From: Phaeodactylum tricornutum CCAP 1055/1
Lineage: Eukaryota > Bacillariophyta > Bacillariophyceae > Surirellales > Neidiaceae
Direction of reading: 5' to 3'
DNA: 64,000 nucleotides
Assembly: GCF_000150955.2 (NCBI RefSeq)
Contig: NC_011682.1
Location: 351,521 to 415,520 of the forward strand
Shown: in pieces, positions 49,390 to 59,458 of the stretch
Numbering within the stretch: position 1 is the first letter of the stretch
How the letters are laid out: every line of letters starts with the position of its first letter
The notes under the pieces: model-generated
Database searches by the model: none
The model's input: only the letters and a program-made list of their open reading frames with translations
Told to the model about the DNA's origin: nothing
Made by a program: the position numbers and the translations under genes

Positions 49390-52300
49390 CACCCTCGCTG
49401 CAAATGAGAAGTTGCTTTGTCATTGGTGGGTGACTGTTCGAGAAGGTAGTGCGAGCGCATTTTGCGATGATGTGCGGGAGAATGATGCTTGGAGAAATAG
49501 TCGGCCAAATTTGTGAGGCCGGGTCGCCAGTAAATAATAAACTGTTTTTGCTCGACGCGGTCTTTAACCCAATAGAAACGCATGTCAATGGCTTTAGAAC
49601 GTCGTTGCTTGATGGTTTCGTTGGCAATCCCGGAGGCACAGGCGTTATCGGTTTGGATAGGCGTAGGTGGCTGTGTGTGGCCAAGTTCGTCGAGAGTGAC
49701 CCGGAAAGCGGTGGCGTCCTTGGCGTTGTAAAAGAGGGCACCGAGTTCTGCTTCGGTGGCTGACGAGAGAACCACGGACATGATGGAGCTATGCGTGTGA
49801 ATGGCGCCATTATTTGGAGGGTCCGGAGCAGTCGGAGCGGGAGCAGCATTGGGATCGTTGGGTCGACGGCTGAGGAAAAAGTGACCTGCAGCACGCGAAC
49901 GGGCTTTCGACTCGGAAAGGTATGACGCGTCACTATGAATGTGTAAACACATGTCGCTAGCCCGAAACCGTACCGTAGCGTGTGGGTGAGTGGCACAGTA
50001 GTCAAGTAAATGTTCGGCAGCGTGAAGGGTCGCTTGGGTTGCAGTTGACTGTGCCGAGGCCAGAGTGCCGAGAGCCACGAGAATGGTCGAGTCGACAGCC
50101 CTAGCGTAATAAAGTAGGGTTCCGATGATTTCTTGCAGGTGGGTCTTGTCGGATGCATTGAGAGGTTCAGTGGTATCAGGGACTGGTGTGAGTTGAGTTG
50201 CAACGCCATAAGTTGGAGGGGTCCAAGGGTGAGGCGCATGTTGAGGCGTAACAGGGGGCGAGCGTTGAAAGCGGGTTAGGGCTTGGTCGATGTAGTCGGG
50301 CATGGACATGTCGAGGGTTCGACGCTCATAATCCCAAGTAAGTGTAAGTCCGAGATAACGAGTGCCGTCCCAGTCAATGGTGATGGTGTAAAGCGCTTGG
50401 AGAGTGTCGATAAGGTGTTGAGCGTGTTCGGTGCCAGTGTATTTCACTCCAAAGTCGTCCACAACTAGGGTAAACTGAATAGGGCGCGTGACGTGTCGAA
50501 ATAGGCCAGCGGTATGCTTCGTCTTAACGTAGCCGTGTGCAGCAAGGTGTTCAACAAGACGGTCGTGGGCGAGAATACCGGCTTGGGGAAGGCCGTACAT
50601 ACCTTTGCGAATTTCGACGGTAACAGAGTTGTTGTGAATGAGTGGAGCTAACTGGTAATGAGCCATGATGGTGGGAGGGATATCGGGAACCGGGATGCGC
50701 ATGTATTCGTACCGAGCCATGGGGGTGCCAAGATAGAAATCCTTGATGTCAATGCACATGAATTTGGCGGCGGGCGTGGAGAGGACACTATTGAAGAGGA
50801 TCTTGGCGGTGGTGATGTCAGCAGTTGGGGTGCTAACCTTTCCGGGGTATTGAACTAAGTTGCCACCAACGGTGAACCGGATGCGCTTGGGTTCCGCCTT
50901 TTGAGGGCGAATGCTGGCTACGATGCGCAAGTAGGTGGCCTTGCGACCGGGAGGAAGGGCAGTATGCGCGATGAAGTGCATGGTTTGGCTGCCAGTGGTG
51001 CTGTGGGGTGGGTTACCTTGGGTGAGCCTGCCAATTTCGTTAGCTGCGGCGTGAATCCAATCAGGAGCGTCAGGGCCGGAGCGCAGGTGGCGATATTCCA
51101 ATGAGGCGCCGGTGGCGGGGTCGACAACAGCGTTGGCGGAGGCCGGGACAAGAAAGGGCCGGGTGCGGGTGTTGTGTGGATGCGCCGGTACTAGGGTTGG
51201 GGTTGCCGGTTGTTTGCGTGCTTTGCGGCGGCGACGGCCTGGGTTACCGGTGCGAGAGTGATAGGTGGCCATGGTGGGCACCCTCGGAAGTGCTGGGGCC
51301 GGAATGGGCACCCTCGGAAGTGCCGGGGCATGTTCGGCCGTGACAAGAGGAACGGCAAAACGGACCTGAGCAAGGGGAGTTGCGGGGGCAGGGGGACGGA
51401 CCGGAGGCACGGGAGCGGGTGCAGGGACATCGTCGGTCGGGGTGGCCACGGTGGCAAAGAGGGTGGCAAGATCTGTGAGTGCCTGGTGCTGGGTGGCATC
51501 GAGGGGGGCGAACGGAGACGAAGGGGAAGGATTCTGGAGGGCATGGACTAGGTCGCGGGCGGCGGCCAGGGCGCGGTCGGTGGACGAAGCTGCGGGCATG
51601 GGAATGCGGGTCGGGAACCAGGAAAGGGTGTCAGCAACGCGTTCGGCACGTGTTTCTGTGACCCAGACGCGGTGGCAACGGTAATGGTGCAGGGCGGGGC
51701 CAAGGTACCAACCTTCAACAGCATGGGGGGCCCAAGTTTCGCGGACGGACGGCTTGACATGAACTAAGACGCGAGTGCCAGGTGGAGCAAGCGGGGTGCG
51801 GTTGTAGTCGAAAGCACCATGAAGCTGGGCGTGGGCGGACAGCTTAGGATTGATGCGGGAGCGACGAAGAAGATTGAGGGTGATAAGGGCCTGTGGGAGG
51901 AGGCGGTCCCAAAGGTGCAATGGAAAATCCGGGTTAGTGGTGCATAGGCCAGCGATAAAGTGGTTCTTGAAGGTGCGGATGGCCCGTTCGGCTGCATTAC
52001 GACGGTGTAGATGGGGGGGTGCCAGCTGAAAGTCAACGTGCTCTGAGGTCATGAAGGACTGGAGGGCGGCAGAGGCTTCGTTGTCAAGCCGCTGGAGTTG
52101 GGGACGGAGGCCTCGCTGGGTGAAAAGAGCATGAGCGCGTTTATAAGCGGCCAGAATCTCGGGGCCGGACTTGTTCTTCATGAGTTCGACGTGGATAGCG
52201 TTGCTGTCGTAATCATAAAGAACAAGCATGTCGTTGTGGCCTGAACTTGAAGGAGTGAGGAAACGGCCAGGTTGGTCCGTGTATATTTGGCCGGTGACGC

Positions 52301-53120
52301 GCTGGTGAGCAGCAAAGACATGGTGCGTGCGTGTGACGGGGTGGGCGTCGGGAGGGTCAAGGTCGGGCACAGCGGCGGCAGGGGGTGCCGTCGTGATGGG
52401 GGAACCGACAGGGGGAAGCTTGGTGGATCGAAGGTTTGCGCGTTGTTGGTCGAGGTGGCCCTTGACCATGGCGGGGGAACGAGGTGGATACTTGCGGACC
52501 TGGCGGGAGGAAAGTTCAGGAAAGGTTGCAAGATGGCCGGAGTCGAGGGCCTGGCACCATGTGGAGATCGCCGGGGAGAAGAGCGAGGCATGAACAAAAG
52601 CGATGCGGTCAGCGAGGGGAGTGTTGGGAACTAGAGCGTGGGCTGTGGCAGGAGGCTTGGCAGGGGTAAGATCAAGGTGCCAGAGGCCGGTAGTGGGTGC
52701 ACGAGTGCCGGAGAGGAGTAGTGTAGTGTCGCGGTGGATCTCGAGGCGAGTGGCTGAGAAAGTGGCAGTGCAGCCGTCGTCACAAAGTTGTCCAATCGAA
52801 ATGAGTGGGTGCGAGGTAAGCCCGGGGAAGATGTGGGCCTGGCAAGCAGAAGGGGAGAAGCCAGGGAGGGCCAGGGTGGCAATGTGGCTTGAGCGGAGGA
52901 CGGCGCCGTTAGGGACACGGACGGCAAGGCTGGGGCGTGCAGGAAGTTTGTGGGTGTGGGGGCAGTTGACGGTGATGTAATGGCCGGTGCAACCGGTGTC
53001 GGCAATGGCCGAGGTATGGGAACTAGGCGGGGAGGGGGCTACAGATGAATTAAGACTAGTAATATGATTTAAATAATCGGTATTACTAGAGTTAACCATC
53101 GGCGTAGCCGTCCCTCTTTC
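49245..53120 (-). CDS. Retrotransposon 2 Pol (protease-integrase-RT-RNase H)
   Basis: Polyprotein open from the codon after the gag TAG to 49245; the first ATG, eight codons on, is at 53099 and would give 1,284 residues. Motifs follow the order of element 1: protease IADTGCTGHYI, integrase acidic residues in YTDQPG, RLDNEAS and RNAAERAI, RT LVVDDFGV, RNase H IHSDASYL and TEAELGAL. A canonical HHCC is not seen. The C terminus is encoded in the 3' LTR. Confidence 0.9.
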   Translation of the reverse strand, partial: ERGTATPMVNSSNTDYLNHITSLNSSVAPSPPSSHTSAIADTGCTGHYITVNCPHTHKLPARPSLAVRVPNGAVLRSSHIATLALPGFSPSACQAHIFPGLTSHPLISIGQLCDDGCTATFSATRLEIHRDTTLLLSGTRAPTTGLWHLDLTPAKPPATAHALVPNTPLADRIAFVHASLFSPAISTWCQALDSGHLATFPELSSRQVRKYPPRSPAMVKGHLDQQRANLRSTKLPPVGSPITTAPPAAAVPDLDPPDAHPVTRTHHVFAAHQRVTGQIYTDQPGRFLTPSSSGHNDMLVLYDYDSNAIHVELMKNKSGPEILAAYKRAHALFTQRGLRPQLQRLDNEASAALQSFMTSEHVDFQLAPPHLHRRNAAERAIRTFKNHFIAGLCTTNPDFPLHLWDRLLPQALITLNLLRRSRINPKLSAHAQLHGAFDYNRTPLAPPGTRVLVHVKPSVRETWAPHAVEGWYLGPALHHYRCHRVWVTETRAERVADTLSWFPTRIPMPAASSTDRALAAARDLVHALQNPSPSSPFAPLDATQHQALTDLATLFATVATPTDDVPAPAPVPPVRPPAPATPLAQVRFAVPLVTAEHAPALPRVPIPAPALPRVPTMATYHSRTGNPGRRRRKARKQPATPTLVPAHPHNTRTRPFLVPASANAVVDPATGASLEYRHLRSGPDAPDWIHAAANEIGRLTQGNPPHSTTGSQTMHFIAHTALPPGRKATYLRIVASIRPQKAEPKRIRFTVGGNLVQYPGKVSTPTADITTAKILFNSVLSTPAAKFMCIDIKDFYLGTPMARYEYMRIPVPDIPPTIMAHYQLAPLIHNNSVTVEIRKGMYGLPQAGILAHDRLVEHLAAHGYVKTKHTAGLFRHVTRPIQFTLVVDDFGVKYTGTEHAQHLIDTLQALYTITIDWDGTRYLGLTLTWDYERRTLDMSMPDYIDQALTRFQRSPPVTPQHAPHPWTPPTYGVATQLTPVPDTTEPLNASDKTHLQEIIGTLLYYARAVDSTILVALGTLASAQSTATQATLHAAEHLLDYCATHPHATVRFRASDMCLHIHSDASYLSESKARSRAAGHFFLSRRPNDPNAAPAPTAPDPPNNGAIHTHSSIMSVVLSSATEAELGALFYNAKDATAFRVTLDELGHTQPPTPIQTDNACASGIANETIKQRRSKAIDMRFYWVKDRVEQKQFIIYWRPGLTNLADYFSKHHSPAHHRKMRSHYLLEQSPTNDKATSHLQRGCVDPTPSKDNVSPEVQSPTAKRQVASVPHTTNHSPTVPTNIQEYNVDS

Positions 53121-54179
53121 CTATTCAGGGGGCTTGGGAGCGGTCCAAACCTTGGTGGATCCGCCGAGAGTGTTGGTGGCGGTCGCGTCGTCGCGATGGC
53201 CAGGGGCCTTGTTCTTGCACGTGGCGCTCGTATGGCGTCGGTTCTTGCTGGTCCCATGGGTCCAGCAATAGGTCATATCCGGAGAGGAGACGGAAGTCTG
53301 TGACACAGAGAGCGCGGAGAAGGGAAGGCTGAGGGTGTCGGAAACCGTGGCTGGAGTCAGAGAGGGGGTTGCAGCGAGAACGTTGGCATAGCCGAGGGAA
53401 CCAGTGGTGGCCGTAAGGCGCCGGTCGTCGTCGGCAAGGGAAAAGTGCTGCTGAAAGTTGGCAAGGGTGTGAGAAGCAAGGGGTAATTTGCGCCATTCTT
53501 TGCAGTCGAGGAGGAGCAGGCCAGAGTGCGCGATGACTTCATAGCCGGCTCGTACGGCGGCAGCTTCGGAGATGGGGTCGTTACCGTCGACGGAGAAGGC
53601 GATGGCCTCGTCGAGCTGGAGAAAAACGGATTCAATCGGTTCTGTTGTATTCCACGGGGTGAACATTGACTGGAAATTTTTCTGGAGCTCAGCGGGCTTG
53701 ATTGTACCGTATTTGGTCCAGAGGTGCGAAAGCAAGTCAAGGCACGTGACGTTGCTGAACTCGAACATGGGATGCGCGAGGGCGCGTACGTAGATGCGGG
53801 GAATCGCATCGAGAAGCTGTTGGCGGAGAGCGTTGTTAACAGCGACATAAAGGTTGTAAATGTCAGCGTCGCGTTGGTGAACGCGGTTATTCTCGGTGAT
53901 TTGGGGTTGCGTGGCGCCGGGGGGCGGATTGGCAGGGGGAGCGACGGGAATGACGAACGGGACGTCGCTGATGTCGGCGTACGCGAGAGCGGTGAGGGTT
54001 AAGGCCATGTGGCCGTGGGCGCCGCCACCGTTGAGCGTGGGGATGGCGGCTGCGTTGGTCATGAGCTGACGTTGGGCATGTTTGATGGTCGCGTAAGTCG
54101 GTGGGACGGTGAGGGTGGCAATCGGATCCAGGACTTTGTGAGGAAAGTCGCTCAGTTTGAAGTGAGCAGAGGTCGACAT
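53121..54179 (-). CDS. Retrotransposon 2 Gag
   Basis: 352 residues from ATG 54179 to the TAG at 53121, the same length as Gag 1. It has the knuckle-like YCWTHG...HTSATC...APGHRDD cluster near the end. The open frame upstream to 54287 passes through LTR and primer-site sequence and is ignored. The TAG is in frame with pol. Confidence 0.85.
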   Translation of the reverse strand: MSTSAHFKLSDFPHKVLDPIATLTVPPTYATIKHAQRQLMTNAAAIPTLNGGGAHGHMALTLTALAYADISDVPFVIPVAPPANPPPGATQPQITENNRVHQRDADIYNLYVAVNNALRQQLLDAIPRIYVRALAHPMFEFSNVTCLDLLSHLWTKYGTIKPAELQKNFQSMFTPWNTTEPIESVFLQLDEAIAFSVDGNDPISEAAAVRAGYEVIAHSGLLLLDCKEWRKLPLASHTLANFQQHFSLADDDRRLTATTGSLGYANVLAATPSLTPATVSDTLSLPFSALSVSQTSVSSPDMTYCWTHGTSKNRRHTSATCKNKAPGHRDDATATNTLGGSTKVWTAPKPPE

Positions 54180-54254
54180 CGGGACCGAAGAGATGGCGGA
54201 TGGGCGGTAGGGCAGGGCTGGGAGCGTAAAGACGGTGGGGTTGCTTCGTAGTTC
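54044..54254 (-). other. Leader of retrotransposon 2 with self-complementary primer site
   Basis: The first 11 bases inside the 5' LTR in element sense (54254-54244) read GAACTACGAAG and are followed by CAACC; they pair perfectly with CTTCGTAGTTC in the LTR (54314-54304), 49 bases away. The rest, to the gag ATG at 54179, is the short leader; bases below 54179 are already coding. Confidence 0.55.
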
Positions 54255-54460
54255 TATTGAAGAACACAAAACGACGATGAAGATCACAGTTGAGGAAAAC
54301 GATGAACTACGAAGATTATGAGTCTACATTGTACTCTTGGATATTCGTAGGGACTGTGGGGCTGTGATTCGTTGTGTGTGGGACGGAAGCGACTTGGCGT
54401 TTAGCAGTAGGCGATTGAACTTCTGGTGAGACGTTGTCCTTACTAGGAGTTGGATCAACA
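54255..54460 (-). repeat. 5' LTR of retrotransposon 2
   Basis: A 206-bp direct repeat of 49184-49389. A TATA-like AATATC lies about 31 bases before the 11-mer CTTCGTAGTTC (54314-54304). Confidence 0.95.
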
Positions 54461-54558
54461 GTCCTGGTGAGTGTCAAAACCTTCTCACTTAAAACTACTG
54501 CAGCCGATGCAGTTCCAAAACAACCTATGAGCACGGACATCGCCAAGAAAAATCTCAT
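54461..54558 (-). pseudogene. Lipase gene 5' part: signal peptide cut off by retrotransposon 2
   Basis: ATG 54558 starts a signal peptide (MRFFLAMSVLIGCFGTASA) and a few more residues ending in LTLTRT at the insertion point. The GTCCT duplication at 54461-54465 is the right-hand copy. Frame and composition join to the lipase body at 47729-49178. Any transcript would read into the element's LTR. Confidence 0.85.
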
Positions 54559-54949
54559 GGTTTATCCGATGTCAAGACTCTTTCGAGATGTTGATACAAA
54601 AGCAGGATGCACTTTTCAAATCCGAACAAAATGACACCATGCGATCTTCTTTTTACAGGATTTACACGTAAAACACGTTTGCGAACGAATATCGCCGAAG
54701 TGGCGCTAATTCACTTACCTGCATTTGAAAGGGCTATATTGCTTTGCAAGCCAATGAACGCTAGCCGACGCACTAACATAAACAATTTTATGGTTAGTTT
54801 TACGAGGTGGACTAGAGATCCCGCATCATTGACATTGATAGCCTGCTGATCTAACCTCTAAACAGTCTGCGAGAATCGTAAGGTTCTATCATTGTAGGCT
54901 AAAATTGCCGCTAACTATTTACATTTCTGAGTTCCGGTACCTGTAAATT
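54559..54949. other. Upstream region of the interrupted lipase gene
   Basis: Non-coding spacer between the lipase start and the HECT gene's 3' end. A short plus-strand frame at 54607-54849 has no domain. Confidence 0.4.
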
Positions 54950-57670
54950 CTATTCCATATCGAACCCAACCCCCGACATAGTAATCGCTGTCTTCAGTCG
55001 GTCAAAGAGCTCTTTCTTGGATGCGTACAGGGGCAGGTCGATCCTGTTAAAACAAGTATGGGCCTTGGGATAATAGTTGCAACTGTCCACACCGTGAATA
55101 GTAAATTTCTTGATATTTCCGTCAATTCCCTGAAGCACTGCAAATCCTCGAGATGGCACACCGGATGTTCCGGTAACAAACTGTAGGAGCCGAGCACGCA
55201 TTTCTTGATCAAAATCTTCCTTCATTATTTCCCAAAACCATGTAACTACTTCGCTACTGCAGCCCTTTCCTTCGAACATACCAGAATATAGTGTATTCTG
55301 CTGCCAGTCCACCATGTCAATTTCGGGGAGCCCACAGAGAATAAGTTCAAGTTCGTTCGCGTCAAATACAGTTAACGCTGGTTCTGGGATTATGTCGAAA
55401 AAGCCCAGTAGCAACTCGGTAACTTGTGGCTTGATGCGACCTAGCATACGATACTGTAGATTCGCCTCCAGATACTGAGCAAGATTCTCGTTGGTCACTT
55501 CCTTGAGAGCCCCGCCTTCCACAAGATCGACTTCGGTGCGAACGCCCAAGCTTTCTTCTGTTGCAGTAAAATCAAGGCACATCAACGAAACGTCTTCCAT
55601 TTTGGTGAGTTTCTTGAGGGATTGATAGTATTCTTCGTCTTGTGATTGGATATCTTCGAAAGTGATAGGCCACCCTAAAAGGTGCTTGTAAAGAGTCCGA
55701 ACCATGTGACCCTTGACTACTTGCCGATCAAAGAGCGCCCTTCCAAGAATGCGACCAAGAAAGCGAAAGTAAATAAAGTGGTCCTCCGGGCATGACATAC
55801 CTACACAGGAATAAAAGAAGATTGATGAGTGACACGAGCCAATGCAAAGTCAACTCCCTGTAATGGAATACATACCGCTCGACGGGTTGATATTCATACA
55901 CATTTGATTGTTGACGGAAGACAACCACAACCCGAAATCGGGATCGTATATTTGTTCCGTTACGAGCTGAAACCACTCGCGCGAAACACCGCCTACGTCC
56001 ATACCCGGCTCTCCCAAAAACTCCACCCTCCACCGTTTGCGCAAATCGTCCCGTCCCAAACTCATGACAGCATCTACGCTGTCCAGCAATAAGTGCTTCC
56101 GCCGGACAACAATCTTGACGTGGCCGTCTTCCCAGGCCGACGTGAGTTGGGTGCAAATACCTTGAAACCATTCTGTCTTTTGTGACAGAGCCTTGCCTTG
56201 TGTATCAGCAATGTCGGCATAGGACAGCAATGGCCGGCCGTTAACGAGTAGGCGACTATCAACAACGGCTTCGTTGGCGGGGACGAGTTCCACTTTGCCG
56301 GTTCGCATCCGGGCATCGTTCCCTTCCAGGTAGGTAACGCTGCGCACATAAGCGGATCGTCGGAAGTCGAATCGCTCCATCCCGTCCACGTCGACAATGT
56401 TGGAAGCACTGTCGGATTTCTCATCCAGTCGAACCCACTGGAACTTCAAGTCTGTGACCCGGATCGTCCTCCTCCACCCTCCTTTCTCGGATTCGTACGA
56501 CAGTTCAATCTGTCCCACTACTTGAGAAACGGGCAATTGAAACCGAATTTTCCGCCCCGCCGAGACATTGGGAGGACAAGTAACCAGTACGCGTTGTCCA
56601 TTGGCCACCAGCGCAAACGGTTGCCCGGGCTGTACCCCTGGGGGGACCGACACTTCAAAGACTTGCGTTTTGGGTGCGGCCTCGGGTTCCTCCCGGACGG
56701 TGGGCGGTACAATCCGGACTTTCATGTTCGGGCCGGCCGATTGCGGGCACGTGACCATGAATTTCTGACCACCAACATTAACAGTAAACTGCATACCGGG
56801 ATATATATTCGCTGGAATGGTCACCAAGAATGTTTGTGCCGTCCCGCCCGAAGCTTCCGCTTGCTGATTGACTTTAGCAACTTCTGGATTCATGGGCACG
56901 TGACCTCCAGACATAAAAATCGCCGATTGGGCGTCTGCCGTTCCGGGCTCTAACGTGGGTGCCGTGAGGGGCGCCATTTTCAACGGAACGTGATGTGTGA
57001 CGGGTTCCGGGGGTAAGGTAATCTGCAAGGAATGGCCCGGTTGCGACGTTGGGGGGCACCGAACCCGCACACGCCGGGGACCAGCGTGAACCGTAAACTC
57101 GGCTCCGGGACGGACCCCTTGAGGAACTGTGACGCGGTAGACCTGAGCGGGTCCGGTAGCGGTCCGTGAGACTTGGTAAGCTCCTGGACGAGTCGTAGTT
57201 GTTGAGGATGAAGGTGTAGTCGTAGAATTGGTGTCACCGTTGTTCCCGGAAGCTCCCGGGTCTACCGCCACAGTCGTAGCACCAGAGGACGATTCCAGAG
57301 CCGCAGTAGCTGTATTGGAAGCACGATTGGCGGCAGCATCCACCTGGCTTCCCCGCAGGACTACGTTGGACGCGGAAGGTGCCGCCAGCGGAGAGGGGGT
57401 ATGGCGGCTCACTGCCGATCCGGACTGGACCAAGTCCTGTGCCGTACGGGGCGGAAGCGTCGGTCGTGATCCCACTACGGGTGGCATGGAAGCCGACTGC
57501 CAGGTCGCCGCAACCCGTTGGCCGGGATATGTGAAACGTGCGCTCGCATTGGAGCCCGATACATTGGTGGGGACGGGATTGCTACTACTGCTATTAGCAT
57601 TGATGTTGGTGTTGCTGCCGGAGCTCGTACGCGGCCTATTGGCGCCTCCCATGATGCGAAAGAGCGGCAT
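54950..57670 (-). CDS. HECT-domain E3 ubiquitin ligase with three N-terminal repeats, two exons
   Basis: E3 ubiquitin ligase. Model: complement(join(54950..55800, 55876..57670)), 881 residues. The 75-bp intron (GTATGT...GTGTAG) joins at NPSSGMSCPEDHFIYFRFLG, typical HECT sequence. The C-terminal 350 residues are HECT, with RRKHLLLDSVDAVMS at its start and the catalytic cysteine in the HTCFNRIDLP motif about 35 residues from the end. The N terminus is low-complexity, then three repeats of 70-85 residues start with VTVPQGVRPGAEF, VTIPANIYPGMQF and VSVPPGVQPGQPF, each ending in a V..CPP and PP pattern; they look like beta-rich binding modules. No WW, C2 or ankyrin domain is seen. Targets unknown. 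Confidence 0.88.
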
Positions 57671-59070
57671 CGATGTTTGAATTTCTTTCTATTTGTGTAA
57701 AGTAGTCGTCGGAGGGAACAGCGTGCACTCGGATCAAAGAGACTCCTACAGTGAAAAAAAGAGGTTTGCGCTCGCGGTTGGAAATTGCAGCAAAACTCCG
57801 TGTAAAGTTATTTTCAAAGCCGGCTTGAGGACTCTTGCTTCGCTCGTTCGTTCGTAAACTGCCCGACCAGAACACGTTGTTGGATCAACCGAGAGCGTTC
57901 ACTTTAGTCGTGGGGTCTGGCCGTGTACAGTTTTGGTTCTTACGTGTCGCCGTGAATACGAGTCGAGTCGGATTGTGTCAGCTGTCAAGATCCAACGGTG
58001 ACTATCTACTACCTGTAGCAGTAAAATCAGGGGGAGTTGACGGAGGATTGGCTTTCTGTGGTTCGAAACTCCTAACTCTTCGGCGCTTCATTCTCAAGTG
58101 ATTGGTTGCATTTTATCTATTTTTCGTCTGTGAGGTAAGAAAAGGAGAGAGTTGGATGCCGGAGACCAAATGCCCATTCCCTTCCTCGGTCTTTCGGGGA
58201 AATACAAATTTGGAATCGTATATCATCACACGACTCCCGAATGGGTCTCACCCGTTGGCCCAGCCCTTTTCTTCTGTCCATCGTCTGGAGGGCCGCATCC
58301 CGGAAACTGACTGACTGTTGAGTTATGGAGGGGGAAGGGACATGTCCAACTGTCTTGATTGCCAAAATGTAGTCTGGAATTGGTTGCTCTCTCTAATCCC
58401 GCTACACCAATCAAAATAGTAAATACTGTAAGACAACTCAACTCGAAGATCCCTTCCACGTGACCAACATATGTCTGCTTTACTACCGTGTTTATGTAGG
58501 TCTACTTGTTTTACACGCTTTGCACGCTTTAGGAAATTGATTGAAATAACACAAATGCACGCGAGTTCACTCTAAATTGTAATCGCTATGTGATTTGTTC
58601 GCGGGGTTGCATGCTATTTGGGCTGCTCACAGCGAGGTTACCAATTGACATTGAAGGGCCGACTAGCTAGCTAGCTAGCTAGCTAGCAATAGCCAAACGG
58701 ACAGAACTCATGCTTTGAAGTTTTAGGTAGTTCGATGTCTCTCGCGAGGCTCTTGGGTCAGCAATTTCCATATTCCTCACTAGAGATAGGGTTGAACGAG
58801 TTGTCTCTTACGTCCAGAGAATGAGTTGTTCGAGTTCACTTGGACGGACAAATGAACTACAAACGTGCTTTGTGCTGATCTGTCTGACCTGTGTGATTTT
58901 ACGTTGACGGTACGCGACTACTACTCTTTGAGGCGCATCCGTGGCAGTCAGCGGTCTTCTGCGAACATTGACTGTGATTGCTGAGATCAATCGTTTTCTT
59001 GAATTCGGTTTGTGCGTAAATTGTTCTTTTTGCATGCTTATCGGTTCTTGTGTTTGATTGACAAGAAATC
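57671..59070. other. Intergenic region with a TAGC repeat
   Basis: About 1.4 kb with no supportable gene. A TAGC repeat is at 58663-58687. Several short frames lack domains. Confidence 0.45.
58663..58687. repeat. CTAG/TAGC tetranucleotide repeat
   Basis: Six tandem CTAG units. The unit is palindromic, so the run reads the same on both strands. Confidence 0.95.
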
Positions 59071-59364
59071 ATGAGCCAATTTATTCAACGTGTCGCCAAC
59101 TACATTGCAAATGAAGTCCTCATCAAGGGACTTGCAAATTCGAAAACGTTTCAACGTTTTGCTATTCGAACAGATCATAACCTGCAAAATTTGCACAAGA
59201 CCGGAACTGAGCACTTCGAAAAGGCCTTTGAAGACATTGCCAAAACGCAAGTGAGAGGCTCGTCGAGTAGCGCACGTGGACCACCACAGGCTCCCCTACG
59301 AGGCTTCCCCGGTTTCGTCTCGGCTTTCTTCAAAGAAATTCGCAGAGATTTGACGGGAAAATGA
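59071..59364 (+). CDS. Small conserved-looking protein, function unknown
   Basis: 97 residues, starting MSQFIQRVANYIANEV, with two helical stretches, KGLANSKTFQRFAIRT and TGTEHFEKAFEDIAK, and a Gly/Pro-rich link before a basic amphipathic C terminus (FPGFVSAFFKEIRRDL). The chain is regular and charged enough to look coding. The pattern YxANExxxxxLANSxTFQRFAxRT seems familiar from small eukaryotic proteins, but I cannot name the family. No signal peptide or membrane helix. Confidence 0.6.
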   Translation: MSQFIQRVANYIANEVLIKGLANSKTFQRFAIRTDHNLQNLHKTGTEHFEKAFEDIAKTQVRGSSSSARGPPQAPLRGFPGFVSAFFKEIRRDLTGK

Positions 59365-59458
59365 CTCGGTTTAAGTCATATATGTTAAGCGAACAAATAG
59401 AGAGAATTTTACTCAGGAAAGCTCAATTTTCTTGGCATAATTTCAATCCTACAGAAAA

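Larger units (their letters stand above)
49184..54460 (-). mobile_element. Ty1/copia-order LTR retrotransposon 2 (CoDi-like), inserted in the lipase gene
   Basis: A 5,277-bp element in the same orientation as the host gene, with 206-bp LTRs, a GTCCT duplication and open gag and pol. Its LTR differs from element 1 by a few bases (ATCACAGTTGAGG in place of ATCGAAGTCAGG). RT to RNase H is nearly identical between the two elements while gag is only moderately similar, so they look like mosaics of related lineages. It appears complete and potentially active. Confidence 0.96.

Noticed and set aside
54316-54558. 80-residue frame joining the lipase signal peptide to LTR-encoded Pol tail
   Set aside because: It arises by chance where the lipase start reads into the LTR, and is not a natural gene.
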